DNA from: Paraburkholderia sabiae
Lineage (GTDB): Bacteria; Pseudomonadota; Gammaproteobacteria; Burkholderiales; Burkholderiaceae
Reading direction: 5' to 3'
Assembly: GCF_030412785.1 (NCBI RefSeq)
Contig: NZ_CP125295.1
Coordinates: forward strand, 6,014,001-6,078,000
Length of the DNA: 64,000 nucleotides
Shown piece by piece: positions 17,495 to 26,717 of this stretch. Numbering within the stretch: the first letter of the stretch is position 1; each line of letters begins with the position of its first letter. The translations under genes and the position numbers were made by a program. Below the pieces are notes generated by a model. It saw nothing but the letters and a program-made list of their open reading frames with translations. It was not told the DNA's origin and ran no database searches.

Positions 17495-19789
17495 TTAACG
17501 CGTTGCGTTGACGTCCGCGACCAGCAGCGCCGTCATGTTGACGATGCGTCGCACGGTCGCCGACGGTGTCAGCACGTGCACCGGCTTGGCCGCGCCGAGC
17601 AGGATCGGCCCGATCGCGATGTTGTTGCCGGCCGCCGTCTTCAGCAGGTTGTACGAAATGTTGGCGGCGTCGATGTTCGGCAGCACCAGCAGGTTCGCGT
17701 CGCCTTCCAGCGTCGATTCCGCGAGGATTTCCTTACGCAGATTCGCGTCGAGCGCGAGGTCGCCGTGCATTTCGCCGTCCACCTGCAGATGCGGCGCGCG
17801 CTCCTGCAGCAGCGCCAGCACGTCGCGCATCTTCTGCGCGGACGGTGCGTTGCTCGTGCCGAAGTTCGAGTGCGACAGCAGCGCGATCTTCGGCTCGATG
17901 CCGAAACGGCGCACTTCTTCCGCCGCCATGATCGTGATCTCGGCGAGTTCTTCCGCCGTCGGATCGACGTTCACGTGCGTATCGACGAGGAAAATCTGGC
18001 GATTCGGCAGCACCAGCGCGTTCATCGCCGCGTACACGTTCGCGCCTTCCTTCTTGCCGATCACCTGATCGATGAAGTGAAGATGACGGTGCGTCGTGCT
18101 GACCGTGCCGCAGATCATGCCGTCGGCGTGACCCTTCGTGACCAGCATCGAGCCGATCAGCGTCGTGCGGCGGCGCATTTCCAGCTTCGCCATCTGCTCG
18201 GTGAAGCCCTTGCGGCACATCATCTTGTGGTACGTCTGCCAGAAATCGCGATAACGCTCGTCGTGATCCGTGTTGACGATCGTGTAGTCCTGACCGTTGA
18301 CCAGACGCAGGCCGAACTTGGCGATGCGCTGCTCGATGACAGCCGGACGGCCGATCAGGATCGGCTTCGCGAGCTTTTCATCGACGACGATCTGCACCGC
18401 GCGCAGCACGCGCTCTTCTTCGCCTTCCGCGAACACGATGCGCTTCTTCTCCGGCTCGACGCCACGCGCCAGCTGGAAAATCGGCTTCATCGTCGTGCCG
18501 CTGTGGTAGACGAACTGCTGCAGATGCTGCTTGTACGCCTCCATGTCCTCGATCGGACGCGTCGCGACGCCCGAATCCATCGCGGCTTGCGCGACGGCGG
18601 GCGCGATCTTGACGATCAGACGCGGATCGAAAGGCTTCGGAATCAGGTATTCCGGACCGAACGACAGATCCTGAATGCCGTAAGCCGTCGCAACGATGTC
18701 CGACTGCTCCTGGCGCGCCAGTTCCGCAATCGCGTTCACTGCCGCGATTTCCATTTCCTTCGTGATGACGGTTGCGCCGACATCCAGCGCGCCGCGGAAG
18801 ATGAACGGGAAGCACAGGACGTTGTTGACCTGGTTCGGGTAGTCCGTGCGGCCCGTTGCCAGCACCGCGTCCGGGCGCACTTCGAGCGCCAGTTCCGGCA
18901 GGATTTCCGGCGTCGGATTGGCGAGCGCCAGAATCAGCGGCTTCTCGGCCATCTCCTTGACCATCTCCGGCTTCAGCACGCCGCCCGCCGACAGACCGAG
19001 GAACACGTCCGCGCCGCCCATCACTTCGGCCAGCGTGCGCGCATCCGTCTCGCGTGCGAAGCGTTCCTTGTCCGGATCCATCAGTTCCGTGCGGCCCTTG
19101 TAGACCACGCCGGCCAGGTCCGTCACGTAGATGTTCTCGAGCGGCATGCCGAGATCGACCAGCAGGTTCAGACACGCCAGCGACGCTGCGCCCGCGCCCG
19201 ACGCCACCAGCTTCACTTCCTTGATGCTCTTGCCGACCACCTTCAGGCCGTTCGTGATCGCTGCCGCGACGACGATCGCCGTGCCGTGCTGGTCGTCGTG
19301 GAAGACGGGAATCTTCATGCGCTTGCGGCATTCGCGCTCGACGATGAAGCAGTCCGGCGCCTTGATGTCTTCCAGGTTGATGCCGCCGAAGGTCGGTTCC
19401 AGCGCGGCGATCACCTCGACCAGCTTGTGCGGGTCCGATTCGTTCAGCTCGATGTCGAACACGTCGATGCCGGCGAACTTCTTGAACAGCACGGCCTTGC
19501 CTTCCATCACCGGCTTCGAAGCGAGCGGCCCGATGTTGCCGAGGCCGAGCACTGCCGTGCCGTTCGACACGACGCCAACGAGGTTGCTGCGCGCCGTGAA
19601 GCGCGCGGCATTCAGCGGATTCTCGACGATCGCCTCGCACGCGAACGCAACGCCCGGCGAGTACGCCAGCGCGAGGTCGCGCTGGTTGATCATCTGCTTC
19701 GTCGGGGCGATCGCGATCTTCCCGGGGGTCGGGAATTCGTGGTAATCGAGAGCGGCTTCACGGAGTTTGGTATTGACGGGAGTCGACAT
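17495..19789 (-). CDS. maeB: NADP-dependent malic enzyme (MaeB type, fused phosphotransacetylase-like domain)
   Basis: 764 aa. Oxidatively decarboxylates malate to pyruvate, supplying NADPH. Residues 1-420 are the malic enzyme part: YSPGVAFACEAI, VSNGTAVLGLGNIGPLASKPVMEGKA, metal-site VFHDDQHGTAIV and dinucleotide motif GAGAASLACLNLL. Residues about 430-764 resemble phosphotransacetylase (FAEGEEERVLRA, GTVSTTHRHLHFID, IGPILLGAAKPVHVL), which in this family regulates the enzyme rather than catalysing acetyl transfer. Length and layout match hybrid MaeB proteins. Divergent from thiL. Confidence 0.95.
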   Translation of the reverse strand: MSTPVNTKLREAALDYHEFPTPGKIAIAPTKQMINQRDLALAYSPGVAFACEAIVENPLNAARFTARSNLVGVVSNGTAVLGLGNIGPLASKPVMEGKAVLFKKFAGIDVFDIELNESDPHKLVEVIAALEPTFGGINLEDIKAPDCFIVERECRKRMKIPVFHDDQHGTAIVVAAAITNGLKVVGKSIKEVKLVASGAGAASLACLNLLVDLGMPLENIYVTDLAGVVYKGRTELMDPDKERFARETDARTLAEVMGGADVFLGLSAGGVLKPEMVKEMAEKPLILALANPTPEILPELALEVRPDAVLATGRTDYPNQVNNVLCFPFIFRGALDVGATVITKEMEIAAVNAIAELARQEQSDIVATAYGIQDLSFGPEYLIPKPFDPRLIVKIAPAVAQAAMDSGVATRPIEDMEAYKQHLQQFVYHSGTTMKPIFQLARGVEPEKKRIVFAEGEEERVLRAVQIVVDEKLAKPILIGRPAVIEQRIAKFGLRLVNGQDYTIVNTDHDERYRDFWQTYHKMMCRKGFTEQMAKLEMRRRTTLIGSMLVTKGHADGMICGTVSTTHRHLHFIDQVIGKKEGANVYAAMNALVLPNRQIFLVDTHVNVDPTAEELAEITIMAAEEVRRFGIEPKIALLSHSNFGTSNAPSAQKMRDVLALLQERAPHLQVDGEMHGDLALDANLRKEILAESTLEGDANLLVLPNIDAANISYNLLKTAAGNNIAIGPILLGAAKPVHVLTPSATVRRIVNMTALLVADVNATR

Positions 19790-20039
19790 AAGCGGACTTG
19801 GAAGTGCGGATTAGAATAGATGTTCGACGGCATTGTAGCGCCAATCCCAAAACTCGAACCCTGCAATCCGGGTGCAAGTGCCGCGACCGAAACAGCGTGA
19901 AAGGAAAGCGCGCCCATCAGTCAAGGCGGATACCGCGACTACAATGCGCGCCTTTAGCGTCGTGTTAGCTTCCATTAGCGTTTCTTGAGCGCATCCATCC
20001 ACTCGCTTTCGTGGCCTTTCGCCCTCACACGCCATATTT

Positions 20040-21035
20040 ATGCTTTCAGAGTTTTCGCTGATCGACCGCTTCTTTGCGCGCCGCGCGTCGGGCTCGGCTT
20101 ATCCGCAGCGCGCCGCGCTCGGCATCGGTGACGACTGCGCGCTGCTCGCGCCGCCCGCCGGCGAGATGCTCGCCATATCGACAGACATGCTGGTCGAAGG
20201 TCGCCACTTTTTTCCCGACGTCGATCCGAAAGCGCTCGGCCACAAGGCGCTCGCCGTGAACCTGTCGGACCTCGCGGCGATGGGCGCGAAGCCGCAGGCC
20301 TTCACGCTGGCCTTCGCGCTGCCGAAAGCCGATGCCGACTGGCTGGCCGCTTTCAGCGACGGCCTCTTCGATCTCGCCGAGCGTCACGGCTGCGAACTGG
20401 TCGGCGGTGACACCACGAGCGGCCCGCTCAACTTGTGCATCACGGTGTTCGGCTCGGTGCCGCCGCAAGCGGCGCTGCGCCGCGACGCCGCGCAACCCGG
20501 CGACGACATCTGGGTGTCGGGAACGCTCGGCGATGCGCGCGCGAGCCTCGGCGTGCAACGCAACGAGTGGTCCGCCGATGCCAACGATGCCGCGACATTC
20601 CGCCGCGCCATGGAGTGGCCGGAGCCGCGCGTCGCGCTGGGCCTTGCGCTGCGCGGCGTCGCGCGCGCGGCGCTCGACATTTCGGACGGCCTTGCGGGCG
20701 ACCTGATGCACATCCTCGAACGCTCGCACGTGAACGCGACCGTCAACGCCGACGCACTGCCGCGCTCGGACGCATTGCGCCGTCTTCCTGCCGACATCCA
20801 GCGACGCTGCACGATCGCGGGCGGCGACGACTACGAGCTGTGCTTCACCGCGCCGTCTGCCGCGCGCGACGCAGTCGTTGCGGCTGGTCAACAGGCGCGT
20901 GTTTGCGTGACGCACGTCGGTACAATAACTCCGCTCGATGCGGCCGGCGCCGCGCCCACGATTGCATGGCGCGACGCGTCCGGCGCTCCACTCACTTTGA
21001 CGTTGCAAGGCTTCGATCATTTCCATGCAGAATGA
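20040..21035 (+). CDS. thiL: thiamine-monophosphate kinase
   Basis: 331 aa. Phosphorylates thiamine monophosphate to the active cofactor thiamine diphosphate with ATP. AIR synthase-like fold: start EFSLIDRFF, then IGDDCALLAPP (Mg-ATP aspartates), STDMLVEGRHF, NLSDLAAMGAKP, GGDTTSGP, the second domain DISDGLAGDLMHIL and GGDDYELCFTAP. No TPP riboswitch signature was seen in the 250-nt upstream spacer. The 3' end overlaps pgpA by 11 nt. Confidence 0.95.
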   Translation: MLSEFSLIDRFFARRASGSAYPQRAALGIGDDCALLAPPAGEMLAISTDMLVEGRHFFPDVDPKALGHKALAVNLSDLAAMGAKPQAFTLAFALPKADADWLAAFSDGLFDLAERHGCELVGGDTTSGPLNLCITVFGSVPPQAALRRDAAQPGDDIWVSGTLGDARASLGVQRNEWSADANDAATFRRAMEWPEPRVALGLALRGVARAALDISDGLAGDLMHILERSHVNATVNADALPRSDALRRLPADIQRRCTIAGGDDYELCFTAPSAARDAVVAAGQQARVCVTHVGTITPLDAAGAAPTIAWRDASGAPLTLTLQGFDHFHAE

Positions 21036-21666
21036 ATCCTCGCTTGACCCGGCGGGCAGTTTCTCCGACGCGCCAACGGGCGAGTCATCCCGCCCGGCGG
21101 GCGGCACATCCTCGGGAACACCGAGCGGGACAGCGGAAACCGGCTCGAACGGCGCACCGAAAGGCCAGCCGCGCGCGCCAAAGCCCCGTCGCGCGACCGC
21201 GCGCTTCATGCTGTCACATCCGTTGCATATCTTGTCGCTGGGATTCGGCAGCGGGCTGTCGCCCATCGCGCCGGGCACAGTCGGCACGCTGTTCGCGTGG
21301 GCATCGTTCGCTGCGTTCAGCGCGCAGCTGACCGTCATCGAATGGGGCATCCTGATCATGGTCGGCTTCGTCGCCGGCATCAGCATCTGCGGCTTCACTG
21401 CGAACCGGCTCGGCATCGACGATCCGTCGCCCGTCGTGTGGGACGAGATCGTCGCGTTCTGGCTCGTGCTGCTGATGGTGACGCCCGCGACTTTCACGGG
21501 GCAACTGTGGGCGTTCATCGTCTTCCGCTTCTTCGACATGGTGAAGCCGCCGCCCATCCGTTACTTCGACCGCAGACTGAAAGGCGGCTTTGGCATCATG
21601 TTCGATGATCTCGTCGCGGCGTTTTTCACCTTGCTCGTGATTGCGCTCTGGCGGATGTCCGTCTGA
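21025..21666 (+). CDS. pgpA: phosphatidylglycerophosphatase A
   Basis: 213 aa. Dephosphorylates phosphatidylglycerol phosphate in the inner membrane to make phosphatidylglycerol. The family part starts near residue 62: SHPLHILSLGFGSGLSPIAPGTVGTL, IDDPSPVVWDEIVAFW with the conserved acidic DE, and FRFFDMVKPPPIRYFD; four hydrophobic segments are seen. Residues 1-60 are a Ser/Gly/Thr/Pro-rich extension overlapping the thiL end. An internal Met (M62) starts exactly at the domain, so the extension may or may not be translated. The order thiL-pgpA is common in Burkholderia. Confidence 0.9.
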   Translation: MQNESSLDPAGSFSDAPTGESSRPAGGTSSGTPSGTAETGSNGAPKGQPRAPKPRRATARFMLSHPLHILSLGFGSGLSPIAPGTVGTLFAWASFAAFSAQLTVIEWGILIMVGFVAGISICGFTANRLGIDDPSPVVWDEIVAFWLVLLMVTPATFTGQLWAFIVFRFFDMVKPPPIRYFDRRLKGGFGIMFDDLVAAFFTLLVIALWRMSV

Positions 21667-21699
21667 TCATTCGCAGCGTTCTTCTTACCCGAGTCCAGC

Positions 21700-22200
21700 A
21701 TGGCTACCGATTCCGTCGTTCACCAACTCGCCATTCGCGTCGGCAATCGTCTGCGGGACGAGCGGCTGATGCTTGCTACGGCTGAATCCTGCACGGGCGG
21801 CATGGTCGCGACGGCCATCACCGACATTTCCGGCAGCAGCGGCTGGTTCGAGCGTGGCTTTGTCACGTATTCGAACCAGGCGAAGAGCGAAATGATCGGT
21901 GTGCCGCCCGATCTGATCGACAAGCACGGCGCCGTGTCCGAGCCCGTCGCGCGGGCGATGGTCGAAGGCGCGCTGAGGAATTCGCGCGCGCAGGTCGCGC
22001 TGTCGATTACGGGCGTTGCCGGTCCGGGCGGCGGCACCGAGACGAAGCCGGTCGGCATGGTGTGCTTCGGATGGAGCAACCGTCTGCATACGGTCGTCGA
22101 GACGCTCGTCTTCAAGGGCGACCGCGAGCGGGTGCGCGTGCAGGCCGCGACGCATGCGTTGCGCGGACTGCTGACCTTGCTCGACGAACGCGAGCGCTGA
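21700..22200 (+). CDS. pncC: nicotinamide-nucleotide amidohydrolase PncC (CinA C-terminal type)
   Basis: 166 aa, the size of stand-alone CinA C-terminal enzymes. It deamidates NMN to nicotinate mononucleotide in pyridine nucleotide recycling. Motifs: LATAESCTGGMVATAITDISGSSGWFERGFVTYSN with the SCTGG active region near residue 28, VSEPVARAMVEGAL, and VALSITGVAGPGGGTETKPVGMVCFGW. It follows pgpA by 33 nt and probably shares its transcript. Confidence 0.93.
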   Translation: MATDSVVHQLAIRVGNRLRDERLMLATAESCTGGMVATAITDISGSSGWFERGFVTYSNQAKSEMIGVPPDLIDKHGAVSEPVARAMVEGALRNSRAQVALSITGVAGPGGGTETKPVGMVCFGWSNRLHTVVETLVFKGDRERVRVQAATHALRGLLTLLDERER

Positions 22201-22208
22201 GCCTGCTC

Positions 22209-22721
22209 ATGGACCGATCTGTCGACCGCGATGAACTGATTCGCCGCTTCGATCTCCAGCCGCATCCCGAAGGCGGCTTCTTTCGCGAAACGTATCGTTC
22301 GTCCGATTCGATTCGACGCGAAGGGTCTGCGGACACGCGTTCCGCGTCGACGGCCATCTACTACCTGCTTTGCGACGGCGCGCACTCGGCGTGGCATCGG
22401 ATCCAGTCCGACGAAGTCTGGCATTTCTACGCCGGCGACCCGCTAAACGTCTACGTGCTCGAAGACGACGGCGCGCTCACCGTGCATCGTCTGGGCAACG
22501 CGCTCGAACACGCCGGTTGCGTGTTTCAGGCCGTCGTGCCGTCAGGCCGCTGGTTCGCCGCGCAATGCGACGACGCCGCGAGCGTTGCGCTCGTCGGCTG
22601 CACGGTTGCGCCGGGATTCGAGTTCAGCGAGTTCGAGATTGCTCGCGTCGAAGCGTTGCAGCGCGAGTATCCGCAGCATCGTGAGCTGATCGGGAAACTC
22701 GGGCCAGTCGTCGCCCGATAG
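22209..22721 (+). CDS. DUF985-type cupin-domain protein
   Basis: 170 aa from the ATG at 22209, 8 nt after pncC. The sequence LIRRFDLQPHPEGGFFRETYRS, STAIYYLL, SAWHRIQSDEVWHFYAGDPL and FQAVVPSGRWFAAQ is characteristic of the DUF985 cupin group (RmlC-like barrel). Histidines H45ff are not well placed for a classic metal site, but SDEVWHFY supplies the usual cupin motif 1 region. Related proteins have been described as isomerase- or lyase-like; the function here is unknown. Confidence 0.85.
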   Translation: MDRSVDRDELIRRFDLQPHPEGGFFRETYRSSDSIRREGSADTRSASTAIYYLLCDGAHSAWHRIQSDEVWHFYAGDPLNVYVLEDDGALTVHRLGNALEHAGCVFQAVVPSGRWFAAQCDDAASVALVGCTVAPGFEFSEFEIARVEALQREYPQHRELIGKLGPVVAR

Positions 22722-22751
22722 ACGACGCCGACCCGAGCGTCTGACCGTGCG

Positions 22752-23567
22752 TCAAAGAAACGCGTTGACGCGGTCGCGCGTATCTTTCGCAGCCTGCGCG
22801 GCGGCTTCGACCCAGTCGTCGCCCTTGCCCGCATAGAGAATCGCGCGCGACGAGTTGATCAGCATGCCCGTGCCCGCTGCCGTGCGGCCCGCCTTCACCG
22901 TCGCCTCGACGTCGCCGCCCTGCGCGCCGATGCCCGGAATCAGCAGCGGCATATCGCCGACGATACCGCGCACCACTTCGATTTCCTTCGGGAACGTCGC
23001 GCCGACCACCAGACCCAGCTGGCCCTTCGCGTTCCACTTTTCCGCCGCCAGCTGCGCCACCGTCTGATACAGCGGACGACCGCCCGTCTCAAGAAACTGC
23101 AGGTCCGAACCGCCGGGGTTCGACGTCCGGCAGAGCACGATCACGCCCTTGCCCTCGTGCTCCAGATACGGCTCGATCGAATCGAAGCCCATGTACGGGT
23201 TCACCGTGACGGCGTCCGCGCGATAGCGGTCGAACGCTTCGCGCGCGTACTGCTCGGCCGTGCTGCCGATGTCGCCGCGCTTCGCGTCGAGAATCACGGG
23301 CAGACCGGGATGCTTCAGATGAATGTGCGCGATCAGCTGTTCGAGCTGCTCTTCGGCGCGATGCGCGGCGAAGTACGCTATCTGCGGCTTGAACGACGAA
23401 GCGTACGGCGCCGTCGCGTCGACGATCTTCTTGCAGAAATCGAAGATCGCGTCAGAACGGTTGGCGTAGGCGCCGGGAAACTTCGACGGCTCGGGATCGA
23501 GACCGACACACAGCAGCGAATTCGTCGTGTGCCATGCGTGGTCGAGCGTCTGGATGAATGTGGACAT
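22752..23567 (-). CDS. pyrF: orotidine 5'-phosphate decarboxylase (type 2)
   Basis: 271 aa. Decarboxylates OMP to UMP, the last step of pyrimidine synthesis. Type 2 subgroup judged by length and by the active-site sequence [16 protein letters not shown], where K96 and D99 belong to the catalytic D-K-D array (D94, K96, D99). N-terminal [10 protein letters not shown] and C-terminal [12 protein letters not shown] (phosphate-binding) agree. Convergent with the cupin gene, 30 nt apart. Confidence 0.95.
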   Translation of the reverse strand: MSTFIQTLDHAWHTTNSLLCVGLDPEPSKFPGAYANRSDAIFDFCKKIVDATAPYASSFKPQIAYFAAHRAEEQLEQLIAHIHLKHPGLPVILDAKRGDIGSTAEQYAREAFDRYRADAVTVNPYMGFDSIEPYLEHEGKGVIVLCRTSNPGGSDLQFLETGGRPLYQTVAQLAAEKWNAKGQLGLVVGATFPKEIEVVRGIVGDMPLLIPGIGAQGGDVEATVKAGRTAAGTGMLINSSRAILYAGKGDDWVEAAAQAAKDTRDRVNAFL

Positions 23568-23692
23568 AGGAAATCTCGCGGCGCGCGGGTAACGGATGAG
23601 CCGCGTATTTTACCCGCGCCGCCCGATGCAGGCCGTGTCCGCTATCGGTGCGTTCCGGCCGGCATGGATGCTTACCAGCACTTGATTCGCGC

Positions 23693-24751
23693 TCAGCCGC
23701 GCTTCGACCCGCGCCCGCCCGCCACCGCGCGCAGCCCCGTGCGTTCCACCGCGAAGCTGAACGAGCGCACCAGCCGCTCGCCGCGTCCGAGCATCGTCAT
23801 GCCGTTGTCGGCCGCACCGCCCGGCAGGTTCATCGCGTTGATCGGATGATCGACGGGTTCGAAGCAGAAGAAGTCCTTCGACGCCGGCGTGTAGAGAATG
23901 TAGTACTCGGTATTCGACGACATCGTCAGCGACAGGCGGCGCTTCGGCCACACGACCGTCGCGTGTCCACTCCAGCCTGTGAACGCGTGATTGACCACCG
24001 TGCGCGGCAACGGATACGCGACACCGAATTGCCACGCGGGCGGCACGGGAACATGGCGCACAGGCAGCCAGTCTTCGCCCGACAGCCACAATCCCGCTGC
24101 TGCCGCCGACAGCTGCGTATCGGCGTCGCGCACCAGAAACGGATGCACGCCGAGGCCGAACGGCATCGCGTCGCGCCCGGTGTTTTCCACTTCGAGTGTG
24201 ATGACGAGCGTCGAACCTTCGAGCGCATAAGTCTGCGTCGCGCGGTACGAATACGGCTTGCCGTCGCGCCGGTCGAGCGTCAGCGTGACGCTTTCCTGAT
24301 CGGCCGCCGCGACATCCCAGTTCGCGAGCCAGCCGTCGCCGTGAATCGGCAGCGGTTCGCCTTCGCGATTGCACGGCACGTCGACGGAACGTTCGCCCAG
24401 CTTGAACTGCCCTCCGCCGATCCGGTTCGAATACGGCAGCAGCGAATAGCAGGCGAGATCGTTCGCGTCGGTGTCCGCATCGACATGACGGCAGCGCCTG
24501 AACACGGGCACGAGCGTGCCCTCGTTGCGAAAGTCGAAGCGTGTGATGCCGCCGCCCAGCGACGGCGCTACATCGAGACGCAGCAGCGAATTGGCGAGCG
24601 TCACGCACGCGACGTCGCCGGCAGCGCCCGCGCCGACGGCGACTGCGGACGTGCTCGGCCCGGCCAGCACGGGCTGCACGGCAGCCGCGAGGCGGGCGCG
24701 ACGCGCGCGCGATTGTGGAGAAGTCGGGACAGCGGGATTCGCGACAGTCAT
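23693..24751 (-). CDS. aldose 1-epimerase family protein
   Basis: 352 aa. Interconverts alpha and beta anomers of aldoses; here it would feed the anomer used by the sugar dehydrogenase. Galactose-mutarotase signatures: LRLDVAPSLGGGITRFDF, LLPYSNRIGGGQF (substrate Asn-Arg), LPIHGDGW (catalytic His), GLGVHPFLVRD (second His) and CFEPVDHPINAMN near the catalytic Glu region. The first about 45 residues are an Ala/Arg-rich extension. It ends the sugar catabolic block, 208 nt after the lactonase gene; that spacer shows no other gene. Confidence 0.88.
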   Translation of the reverse strand: MTVANPAVPTSPQSRARRARLAAAVQPVLAGPSTSAVAVGAGAAGDVACVTLANSLLRLDVAPSLGGGITRFDFRNEGTLVPVFRRCRHVDADTDANDLACYSLLPYSNRIGGGQFKLGERSVDVPCNREGEPLPIHGDGWLANWDVAAADQESVTLTLDRRDGKPYSYRATQTYALEGSTLVITLEVENTGRDAMPFGLGVHPFLVRDADTQLSAAAAGLWLSGEDWLPVRHVPVPPAWQFGVAYPLPRTVVNHAFTGWSGHATVVWPKRRLSLTMSSNTEYYILYTPASKDFFCFEPVDHPINAMNLPGGAADNGMTMLGRGERLVRSFSFAVERTGLRAVAGGRGSKRG

Positions 24752-24959
24752 ATCAAACTCCCACGAGAGGCATCGAACAGCGTAATCGGCGCATCGGAGA
24801 ACAGATGGCTGCTTGTGCGGGCGGCGCGTCGTAGCGGCCGCCTCCTGAGTCTTTGCTGCATGCTATGCCCCGTCAGAACTTGCGATGGGGCGTGAACTGC
24901 CCTGCTTTGGATACTTCGAAACGTTCGTGGTTCGATGGGGTTTACTCGCCCTGCTCGCT

Positions 24960-25880
24960 CTATTTCGCCGCGAGCGCCACGGGCGAACCCTTGAACACCG
25001 GTTCCGGCAAACCGCGCCGTCCTTGCGTCGCGACGTACACGCCGCCCGCGAGCGTATCGCCTGCAAGCGCCTGCGCATCGAGCCCGACGCGCGCGCTCGT
25101 CACATACAGCGTGCCCAGCTGCGCGCCGCCCAGCGCGACGCAACTGGGCTGCACGGTCGGCACATCGACACGTTCCGTCTCGACGCCGTTCGCGTCGTAG
25201 CGCACGACGCGCCGTCCGCCCCACTGCGCGTTCCACAGGCCGCCTTCGCTATCGACGGTCGAACCGTCCGGCTCGCCCGTCTTGTCCGTCAGCTTCACGA
25301 ACAGCCGCTCGTTGGCAACGCTGCAGTCGGCACGGTAATCGCAGGCGCGGATTTCAAGCGTCGGCGAATCGCAGAAGTACATCGTCGCGCCGTCGGGACT
25401 GAACGCGATACTGTTCGAAATCGCCGGCGATGGCAACGCCAGCCGTTCAAGCGACAGATCGTGATTCAGCCGGTAAAAGCCGCCAATCGGCTGCACGGGC
25501 GACGCTTCATCCTTCGTGCCGAACACGAAACGCCCCTGACGATCGCAGCGCCCGTCGTTCACACGCGTATTCATGCCCGGCTCGACATCGACGATGTGCT
25601 CGATCTGACCCGTTGCAAGGTCGAAGAAAGCGAGTCGCGACGCGAGACCGAGCAGCATGTAGTGCGGATCGGCACACAGCGCGAACGTCGACAGCCGCTC
25701 CGGCATGGGCCAGAACGTGCTGCGTCCATCGCGCGGATCGTAACGCCATAGCCGCGCGCCTTCAATATCCGTCCAGTAAAAGAGGCCGCTGCGCGCGTCC
25801 CACGTTGCGCCTTCGCCCAGCGTGCATTTCGAATCGACGAGCAATGCCGCCTGGACGTTGGTGTTGGTCGCGTCGCTCAT
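24960..25880 (-). CDS. SMP-30/gluconolactonase-family sugar lactonase
   Basis: 306 aa. Six-bladed propeller lactonase that opens an aldonolactone to the acid. Metal-site and family features visible: LGEGATWDARSGLFYWTDIEGARLWRYD at the N terminus (catalytic metal Glu), MNTRVNDGRCDRQGRFVFGTKD (Asn-Asp) and NSIAFSPDGATMYFCDSPT (Asn plus catalytic Asp). It overlaps the preceding SDR gene by 4 nt (ATGA), so the dehydrogenase product is probably its substrate: L-arabino- or D-galactono-lactone. Confidence 0.9.
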   Translation of the reverse strand: MSDATNTNVQAALLVDSKCTLGEGATWDARSGLFYWTDIEGARLWRYDPRDGRSTFWPMPERLSTFALCADPHYMLLGLASRLAFFDLATGQIEHIVDVEPGMNTRVNDGRCDRQGRFVFGTKDEASPVQPIGGFYRLNHDLSLERLALPSPAISNSIAFSPDGATMYFCDSPTLEIRACDYRADCSVANERLFVKLTDKTGEPDGSTVDSEGGLWNAQWGGRRVVRYDANGVETERVDVPTVQPSCVALGGAQLGTLYVTSARVGLDAQALAGDTLAGGVYVATQGRRGLPEPVFKGSPVALAAK

Positions 25881-26677
25881 GCCCAGCCTCCGTCGACGAT
25901 GATGTCCTGCGCGGTGATCATGCGGCTGTCGTCGGCCGCGAGGAAGAGCGCCATGCGCGCGAGGTCGTCGGGCAGCAGTTCTTCATCGATACACTGGCCC
26001 TGCTTGATCGCGAGACGCCCGGCGTCGTCGAGCCACAGACGCTTCTGCTTGTCCGTCATCACCCAGCCCGGCACCAGCGAGTTCACGCGAATGCCGAAGT
26101 GGCCGAGATCGCGCGCGAGCCCGCGCGTGAGTCCCTGCACCGCCGACTTCGACAGCGTGTACACGGGATAGCCGCCGTTCTTCAGCATCCAGCTGATCGA
26201 GCCGAGATTGATGATCGAGCCGCGCCGCGCCGCCTTCATGTCTTCCGCGACAGCTTGCGCCGCGAAAAACTGGTGACGGATGTTGACGGCGATCCCTGCA
26301 TCGAACGATTCCGGTGTCACATCTTCGATCTTGTGACGCTTGTCGTTCGCTGCGTTGTTCACGAGCACGTCGATCGGCCCGAGCGCCGCGCGCACGTCGG
26401 CGATTGCCTTCTTCAGCGCGTCGACGTCGGTGAGATCGGCATACAGGAACAGCGGCTTGTGACGCGAATCGCCGAGCTGATCGGCGAGCGCGTCGCCCGC
26501 CGTTTCGTCGATATCGAAGAACGCGACGCGCGCGCCCTGCGCGACGAAATGCTCGACGAACGATGCGCCGATGCCCGTCGCGCCGCCCGTGATCAGCACC
26601 GTGCGGTCCACGAGACTCGGATAGCGCGCGTACTGGCTTTGCTCTTCACGCGCGGTCGCATTGGCGGGAGACGACAT
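25877..26677 (-). CDS. SDR-family sugar dehydrogenase (candidate L-arabinose/D-galactose 1-dehydrogenase)
   Basis: 266 aa. Classical short-chain dehydrogenase: TGGATGIG at residues 30-37, NNAAN at 108-111, and catalytic S160, Y173 and K177 (YTLSK). The C terminus ends DIIVDGGWA. D56 after the second strand favours NAD over NADP. Genes on both sides encode sugar transport and an aldonolactonase, so oxidation of the imported aldose to its lactone is the best guess; this is inference from context. Overlap with the lactonase start indicates translational coupling. Confidence 0.85.
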   Translation of the reverse strand: MSSPANATAREEQSQYARYPSLVDRTVLITGGATGIGASFVEHFVAQGARVAFFDIDETAGDALADQLGDSRHKPLFLYADLTDVDALKKAIADVRAALGPIDVLVNNAANDKRHKIEDVTPESFDAGIAVNIRHQFFAAQAVAEDMKAARRGSIINLGSISWMLKNGGYPVYTLSKSAVQGLTRGLARDLGHFGIRVNSLVPGWVMTDKQKRLWLDDAGRLAIKQGQCIDEELLPDDLARMALFLAADDSRMITAQDIIVDGGWA

Positions 26678-26717
26678 CGTTCGGTTTCCTTCTTGTGGCG
26701 TTGAGTGTGGCGATGAA

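Noticed and set aside
19790..20039. TPP riboswitch before thiL
   Set aside because: The conserved CUGAGA and ACCUGA elements were looked for and not seen.
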